Source of the DNA: Caldifermentibacillus hisashii
GTDB lineage: Bacteria > Bacillota > Bacilli > Bacillales > Caldibacillaceae
Reading direction: 5' to 3' (one strand)
DNA: 64,000 nucleotides
Assembly: GCF_027568575.1 (NCBI RefSeq)
Contig: NZ_JANUVP010000001.1
Shown here: positions 60,026-64,000 of the stretch, piece by piece
How positions within the stretch are numbered: position 1 is the stretch's first letter
Layout: the number at the start of each line of letters is the position of its first letter
The notes under the pieces: generated by a model
Databases searched by the model: none
Seen by the model: only the letters and a program-made list of their open reading frames with translations
Told to the model about the DNA's origin: nothing
Translations under genes and position numbers: made by a program

Positions 60026-61090
60026 TTAGGACAATATACCTGTCGCCAATTCCTCCATCAGATGATTCATCTCTTCATCCGTGCCAATTGTCACGCGCAA
60101 AAACTGATCAATTCGCGATTTATTGAAGTAACGTACATAAATCCCTTTCTCTTTCAACGTTTCAAAGATTTGTTTCGCATCTACCCGTCCATGTTTCATA
60201 AAAAGGAAATTCGCCTGTGAATCTAGTACCGTGAAATTCAATTGCCTCAGCTCGCCGATTACACGATGACGAGTTTCTATAATTTTTGACCGCGTTTCTT
60301 CAAAATATGCTGTATCTTCAATGGCCGCTTTCGCCCCGACCAATGCCAGGCGATCCAATGTATAAGAATTAAATGAATTTTTAATCCGGTTCAGTCCCTC
60401 AATTAATTGCTCGTTACCGAATGCAAAGCCGACACGGAGGCCCGCAAGTGATCGGGATTTCGATAATGTTTGGATAACAAGCAAATTTTCATAACGTCGG
60501 GTTAAAGGCACAGCAGACTCTCCGCCAAAATCAATATACGCTTCATCAACCATAACCACTTTGTCAGGATTGTTTTGCAAGATTTTTTCTATTTGTTCCA
60601 ACCCTAAACCAATACTTGTGGGCGCATTCGGATTGGGAAAAATGACGCCGCCTTCCGCATGAAAAAATTGCTCAACCGGAATCGTGAAATCTTCATTCAA
60701 TGGTACTTCTTTATAGTCAAGACGATACAAATTTGCATAGACCGGATAAAAACTGTATGTGATATCCGGAAACAAAATTTGCTCGCCCTGATTGAAGAAA
60801 GCCAAAAAGGAAAAGGCAAGCACTTCATCGGAGCCGTTACCGATAAACACCTGACTTTTTGCCACGTCGTATGCCTTTGCAATTGCCTCACATAACTCAT
60901 CAGCAGTCGGATCGGGATACAAGCGCAGATTTCCATCGACCGCTCCTTTTAACGCTGCCAGAACTTTCGGCGACGGGGGATACGGATTTTCGTTTGTATT
61001 TAATTTAATCATATTTTTCACTTTTGGTTGTTCACCCGGCACATAAGGTTCCGTCAGCCGGGTTACCTCGCTCCAAAATTTACTCAACAC
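60026..61090 (-). CDS. hisC: Histidinol-phosphate aminotransferase
   Basis: PLP enzyme converting imidazole acetol phosphate to histidinol phosphate; in Bacillus the same enzyme can also serve aromatic amino acid synthesis. 354 aa: LNTNENPYPPSP (near residue 29), GNGSDEVL (near 83), the PLP-region NPNAPTS and DEAYIDF, the Schiff-base lysine in TLSKSRSLAGLR (near 210) and the C-terminal LRVTIGT. Here it is the last gene of the his operon, 14 nt after hisIE; in Bacillus subtilis hisC lies in the trp supraoperon instead. Confidence 0.95.
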   Translation of the reverse strand: MLSKFWSEVTRLTEPYVPGEQPKVKNMIKLNTNENPYPPSPKVLAALKGAVDGNLRLYPDPTADELCEAIAKAYDVAKSQVFIGNGSDEVLAFSFLAFFNQGEQILFPDITYSFYPVYANLYRLDYKEVPLNEDFTIPVEQFFHAEGGVIFPNPNAPTSIGLGLEQIEKILQNNPDKVVMVDEAYIDFGGESAVPLTRRYENLLVIQTLSKSRSLAGLRVGFAFGNEQLIEGLNRIKNSFNSYTLDRLALVGAKAAIEDTAYFEETRSKIIETRHRVIGELRQLNFTVLDSQANFLFMKHGRVDAKQIFETLKEKGIYVRYFNKSRIDQFLRVTIGTDEEMNHLMEELATGILS

Positions 61091-61104
61091 AAGTCCCCCT
61101 TCCC

Positions 61105-61770
61105 TTACATCGGCAAAATTTTGTCTTTACCCTTTTGTTGCTTTTTCGTCATCCGTTTCATTAGTTCCTTTTTCAATTCTTCTATTCGAATATCCTTTTC
61201 AATCATTAACACTAACGAATGATAGATGAGGTCGGCTAATTCAAAAATCAATTCTTCACGGTCCGGATTTTTCGCGCCTATAATCACTTCGGTTGTCTCC
61301 TCACCGATTTTCTTTAAAATCTTATCCAACCCTTTTTCAAATAAGTAGTTCGTATAAGAACCTTCAACCGGATTTAATTTACGGTCTTGCAAAAATTGGT
61401 ATAGCTCCGTAACGATTTCCCGGTTGTAGTCTGCAAATGGATCTTGTGAGTAAACTTCATTATGAAAACAGCTGGCCTCTCCGGTATGACAGGCAACACC
61501 AAGTTGTTCTACTTCTACTAAAACCGCATCTCCATCACAATCATAGGACATTCTTTTAACCTGTTGAAAATGACCGGATGTTGCACCTTTATTCCAAAGT
61601 TCGTTTCGACTGCGGCTATAAAACCAAGTGGTCCCTGTCTCCAATGTTTTTTCCAATGATTGTTTATTCATATAAGCAAGCATAAGTACTTTTCCGCTGT
61701 AGCAATCTTGAACAATCGCGGGAACAAACCCTTTTTCATCAAATTTGATTTGATCGGTATTAAATTCCAT
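61105..61770 (-). CDS. hisIE: Phosphoribosyl-AMP cyclohydrolase / phosphoribosyl-ATP pyrophosphatase
   Basis: Bifunctional enzyme for the second and third steps of histidine synthesis. 221 aa: HisI domain (about 1-115) with metal-binding DCDGDAVLVEVEQLGVACHT-type motif near residue 80-100, HisE domain (about 125-215) with GEETTEVIIGAKN and ELADLIYHSLVLM. The ATG at 61770 (MEFNTDQIKFDEKG) follows GGAG at 8 nt and sits just after the hisF stop. Confidence 0.96.
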   Translation of the reverse strand: MEFNTDQIKFDEKGFVPAIVQDCYSGKVLMLAYMNKQSLEKTLETGTTWFYSRSRNELWNKGATSGHFQQVKRMSYDCDGDAVLVEVEQLGVACHTGEASCFHNEVYSQDPFADYNREIVTELYQFLQDRKLNPVEGSYTNYLFEKGLDKILKKIGEETTEVIIGAKNPDREELIFELADLIYHSLVLMIEKDIRIEELKKELMKRMTKKQQKGKDKILPM

Positions 61771-61771
61771 C

Positions 61772-62533
61772 TTAAACGCTCCTAACTTCGACGTTATTTT
61801 CACGTAAATAACGTTTCAATTGTTTTATATCAATTTCACCAAAATGAAACACGGAGGCAGCCAAAGCGGCATCTGCCTTTCCCTTTGTAAATACTTCGAG
61901 GAAATGTTCCATCGTACCTGCCCCGCCGGAAGCCACGACCGGAATGTTTACCCGACCGGCAATTTCAGCGGTTATGTCCAAACTGTAACCGGTCTTAACG
62001 CCATCTGTATCAATGGCATTCAGCACAATTTCCCCGGCGCCGAGCCGCTCACCTTCTAAAGCCCATTCAACCGCATCCATTCCGGTGTCGATGCGACCTC
62101 CATTGATAAAGACTGTCCATTTTCCGTCGTCACGTTTTTTTGCATCAATCGAAAGCACGACACATTGGCTGCCAAACTTTTCAGCCGCTTCACGAATCAA
62201 ATCCGGATTTTTTACCGCCGCACTGTTGACCGATACTTTATCGGCCCCGGCTTTCAATACTTTACGGAAATCCTCAATCGTCCGAATCCCGCCGCCAACG
62301 GTAAACGGGATATGCACTTGTTCAGCCGTTTTTTCAACGACATCGATAAAAATATCCCGTTCTTCATTGGACGCCGTAATATCATAGAATACTAGTTCAT
62401 CGGCGCCGAGCTCACTATACTTTTCGGCAAGCAAAACCGGATCATCGACATCCATAATATTTTGGAATTTTGCCCCTTTCACGACACGACCGGCCCGGAC
62501 ATCTAAACAAGGGATAATTCGTTTTGCTAACAT
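61772..62533 (-). CDS. hisF: Imidazole glycerol phosphate synthase, cyclase subunit
   Basis: TIM-barrel half of the HisH-HisF complex; makes IGP and AICAR with ammonia from HisH. 253 aa: catalytic aspartates in CLDVRAGRVVKG (residue 11) and AIDTDG (near 130), phosphate-binding VASGGAG. Starts within the last 7 nt of hisA, so it is translationally coupled. Confidence 0.97.
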   Translation of the reverse strand: MLAKRIIPCLDVRAGRVVKGAKFQNIMDVDDPVLLAEKYSELGADELVFYDITASNEERDIFIDVVEKTAEQVHIPFTVGGGIRTIEDFRKVLKAGADKVSVNSAAVKNPDLIREAAEKFGSQCVVLSIDAKKRDDGKWTVFINGGRIDTGMDAVEWALEGERLGAGEIVLNAIDTDGVKTGYSLDITAEIAGRVNIPVVASGGAGTMEHFLEVFTKGKADAALAASVFHFGEIDIKQLKRYLRENNVEVRSV

Positions 62534-63243
62534 ATCATCACTTCCTTTAATGCCTGTTCAAGATTGATTTTACCCGTATAAATCGCCTTTCCGATAATCG
62601 CACCATACATATTCAATGCTTTTAATTTTCGCAAGTCTTCCAAGGAACTTACCCCGCCGGATGCAATGACATCCATCGTTGTTTCCCAATTTATTTTTTC
62701 AAGTTCGGAAAAATTCGGGCCGGAAAGCATGCCGTCCTTGGCAATATCTGTATAAACAATCGTTTGACATCCTTTTTCTTCTAATTTTTTTGCAAATGCA
62801 AGGGCTTCAACTTCACTCGTCTTTGTCCATCCGTCCGTGGCGACAAAACCGTTTTTCGCATCAATCGACACAGCAATTGCCGGACCGTATGTTTCGAGGG
62901 CTTCATCTAAAAATTGTTCATCACGTAAAGCGGCACTGCCTAAAATGACGCGGCTGACCCCCATCTCCATCAGTCGTTCGACCTTTTCAAGCGAACGGAT
63001 TCCCCCGCCTAATTGGATCGGAATATGGATCGTATCCAAAATTAATTGAATAGCAGACAAATTTTTTGTTTCACCAACTAAAGCACCGTCTAAATCAACG
63101 ATATGTAAAAATTTGGCCCCCGCCTCTTCCCATTTTTTGGCCATTTCGACCGGATCACCAAAGGTTTGTTGCTTGCCATAATCCCCTTGAATAAGGCGGA
63201 CACATTTTCCGTCACGAATATCGATTGCAGGAAATAAAATCAT
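62527..63243 (-). CDS. hisA: ProFAR isomerase (HisA)
   Basis: TIM-barrel isomerase for the fourth step of histidine synthesis. 238 aa: catalytic aspartates in AIDIRDGKCVRL (residue 8) and YTDIAKDGML (near 129), GGGIRSLEKVE phosphate site. The frame runs upstream through hisH; the ATG at 63243 (MILFPAIDIRDGK) overlaps the hisH stop as ATGA and has GGAGCG at 8 nt. Confidence 0.97.
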   Translation of the reverse strand: MILFPAIDIRDGKCVRLIQGDYGKQQTFGDPVEMAKKWEEAGAKFLHIVDLDGALVGETKNLSAIQLILDTIHIPIQLGGGIRSLEKVERLMEMGVSRVILGSAALRDEQFLDEALETYGPAIAVSIDAKNGFVATDGWTKTSEVEALAFAKKLEEKGCQTIVYTDIAKDGMLSGPNFSELEKINWETTMDVIASGGVSSLEDLRKLKALNMYGAIIGKAIYTGKINLEQALKEVMIC

Positions 63244-63845
63244 TTGATCATCGCTCCAAACGCTTGTAATAATGTTATCCCGGTCTCCGCACTTTTTTCC
63301 GGGTGGAATTGCATGCCGATCAGATTGCCTTTTTGAACCATAGCGGGGAATTTCACGCCGTAATCCGTCCAAAAGACAACTTCTTCCGGATGTTTTGGTA
63401 CAACATAATACGAATGAACAAAGTATACATACTCATTCTCACCTAAATTATCGGTAAGCGCGCTATCCGTTCCTTTCATTAATTGATTCCAGCCCATATG
63501 CGGTACTTTGAAATCATGGTTGAAGCGGACAACTTCTCCTTCCAGTAAACCGAGACCTTCCCATTGACCATGTTCATAACTTTTTTCATAAAATAACTGC
63601 ATTCCTAAGCAAATCCCTAAAATCGGTTTGCCGTTCCGCACATTTTCTTTTATCGCTTCAACTAAGTTTAATCTTTCTAATTCAATCATGGCATCACGGA
63701 AAGCACCAACCCCCGGCAAAATTAAGGCATCGGCTGAATACAACCGTTCCGGGTTACTTGTTATATCCGTTTCTAAACCAAGTCCCTTTAATGCATGATT
63801 GACGCTCTTCAAATTGCCTGCACCATAATCAATGATTGCAATCAA
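63240..63845 (-). CDS. hisH: Imidazole glycerol phosphate synthase, glutaminase subunit
   Basis: Glutamine amidotransferase that feeds ammonia to HisF. About 201 aa: oxyanion PGVGAFRDAM (near residue 50), nucleophile cysteine in GICLGMQLF (near 80), and the histidine-glutamate pair in QFHPEKS (near 180). A TTG at 63845 (MIAIIDYGAGN) has GGGAG at 8 nt and matches the family N-terminus; the ATG two codons upstream at 63851 is the alternative but lies only 2 nt from that site. Confidence 0.95.
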   Translation of the reverse strand: MIAIIDYGAGNLKSVNHALKGLGLETDITSNPERLYSADALILPGVGAFRDAMIELERLNLVEAIKENVRNGKPILGICLGMQLFYEKSYEHGQWEGLGLLEGEVVRFNHDFKVPHMGWNQLMKGTDSALTDNLGENEYVYFVHSYYVVPKHPEEVVFWTDYGVKFPAMVQKGNLIGMQFHPEKSAETGITLLQAFGAMIK

Positions 63846-63848
63846 GCC

Positions 63849-64000
63849 CATCGCTCCCTTCCGTTATGGAATCGTTCATTCATTCTGGTATATAAATAAT
63901 CCGTCGTTATTATCCGTTCATCGTTCCCTTGCGTTGTGCAGCCATTCATTCGATTCTTGACATACAAATGATCCGTCTTTAATATCCGCACATCGCTCCT
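63849..64000 (-). repeat. Imperfect tandem repeat of about 70 nt upstream of hisH
   Basis: The segment CATCGCTCCCTT at 63849 is echoed by CATCGTTCCCTT at 63919 and CATCGCTCCT at 63991, with similar sequence between (TTCATTCATTC, then TAAATAATCCGTCGTTATTA versus CAAATGATCCGTCTTTAATA). Each unit carries a ribosome-binding-site/ATG pair on the minus strand; the first is the one used by hisH. One minus-strand frame is open through it. The expected upstream gene, hisB, is not seen before the window ends. Confidence 0.7.

Noticed and set aside
1..64000. CRISPR array, prophage, defence island or complete insertion sequence
   Set aside because: No regularly spaced direct repeats, no cas, integrase (other than XerD), transposase, capsid or toxin-antitoxin genes were seen; gene order is conserved backbone.

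Overview
The window is a stretch of chromosomal backbone from a low-GC, endospore-forming member of the Bacillaceae. The reasons are sporulation and germination genes throughout (yphA/yphB, ypeB-sleB, dacB-spmA-spmB, spoVAA-AB-AF, spoIIA operon, dacF, spoIIM, mciZ), Shine-Dalgarno sites close to AAGGAGG, several TTG/GTG starts, and gene order that follows Bacillus subtilis from gpsA to the yqj/yqk region. A species cannot be named from the sequence alone. Nearly all genes lie on the minus strand. There is no rRNA, prophage, CRISPR array or intact insertion sequence, and one tRNA.

Left third (1-24 kb): gpsA (cut by the edge), der, the YIEGIA membrane pair and yphA, then a repeat-rich gap, ypfD (S1 domains), plsC, cmk, the short ypfB, the PilZ protein motI/ypfA, and the cortex-lytic pair sleB-ypeB. 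Next come an unrecognised coiled-coil gene with its own promoter and terminator, prsW, asparaginase, ypdA, glutamate dehydrogenase, mecB, ypbF, a short ypbE-like gene, ypbD, recS, ypbB, ferredoxin, FMN-riboswitch-controlled ribU and an M23-LysM peptidase.

Middle (24-49 kb): the respiration and cytochrome c maturation block resE-resD-resC-resB-resA, rluB, spmB-spmA-dacB, scpB-scpA, ribT, lysA, an abbreviated spoVA operon (AA, AB and AF only), the sigma-F operon spoIIAA-AB-sigF with dacF, the nucleoside catabolism genes pdp and deoB, xerD-yqzK, fur and spoIIM. Stage-specific promoters are readable: sigma-H before spoIIAA, sigma-F/G before dacF, and sigma-E before dacB and spoIIM.

Right end (49-64 kb): an endonuclease Q-like gene, nudF, a C-terminally extended mciZ, yqkF/yqkE/yqkD, two tiny genes, tRNA-Ser(CGA), a YolD-Y-polymerase repair pair with a LexA-like site, dus, a divergent Rrf2 regulator and NAD(P)-binding protein with twin operators, and the distal part of the histidine operon (hisH-A-F-IE-C).

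I found no complete unknown system. The items most worth a second look are the spoVA operon lacking AC/AD/AE, a hairpin-bounded interspersed repeat family that flanks deoB, the extended mciZ, the orphan coiled-coil gene, the twin Rrf2 operators, and small decayed genes in the intergenic gaps.
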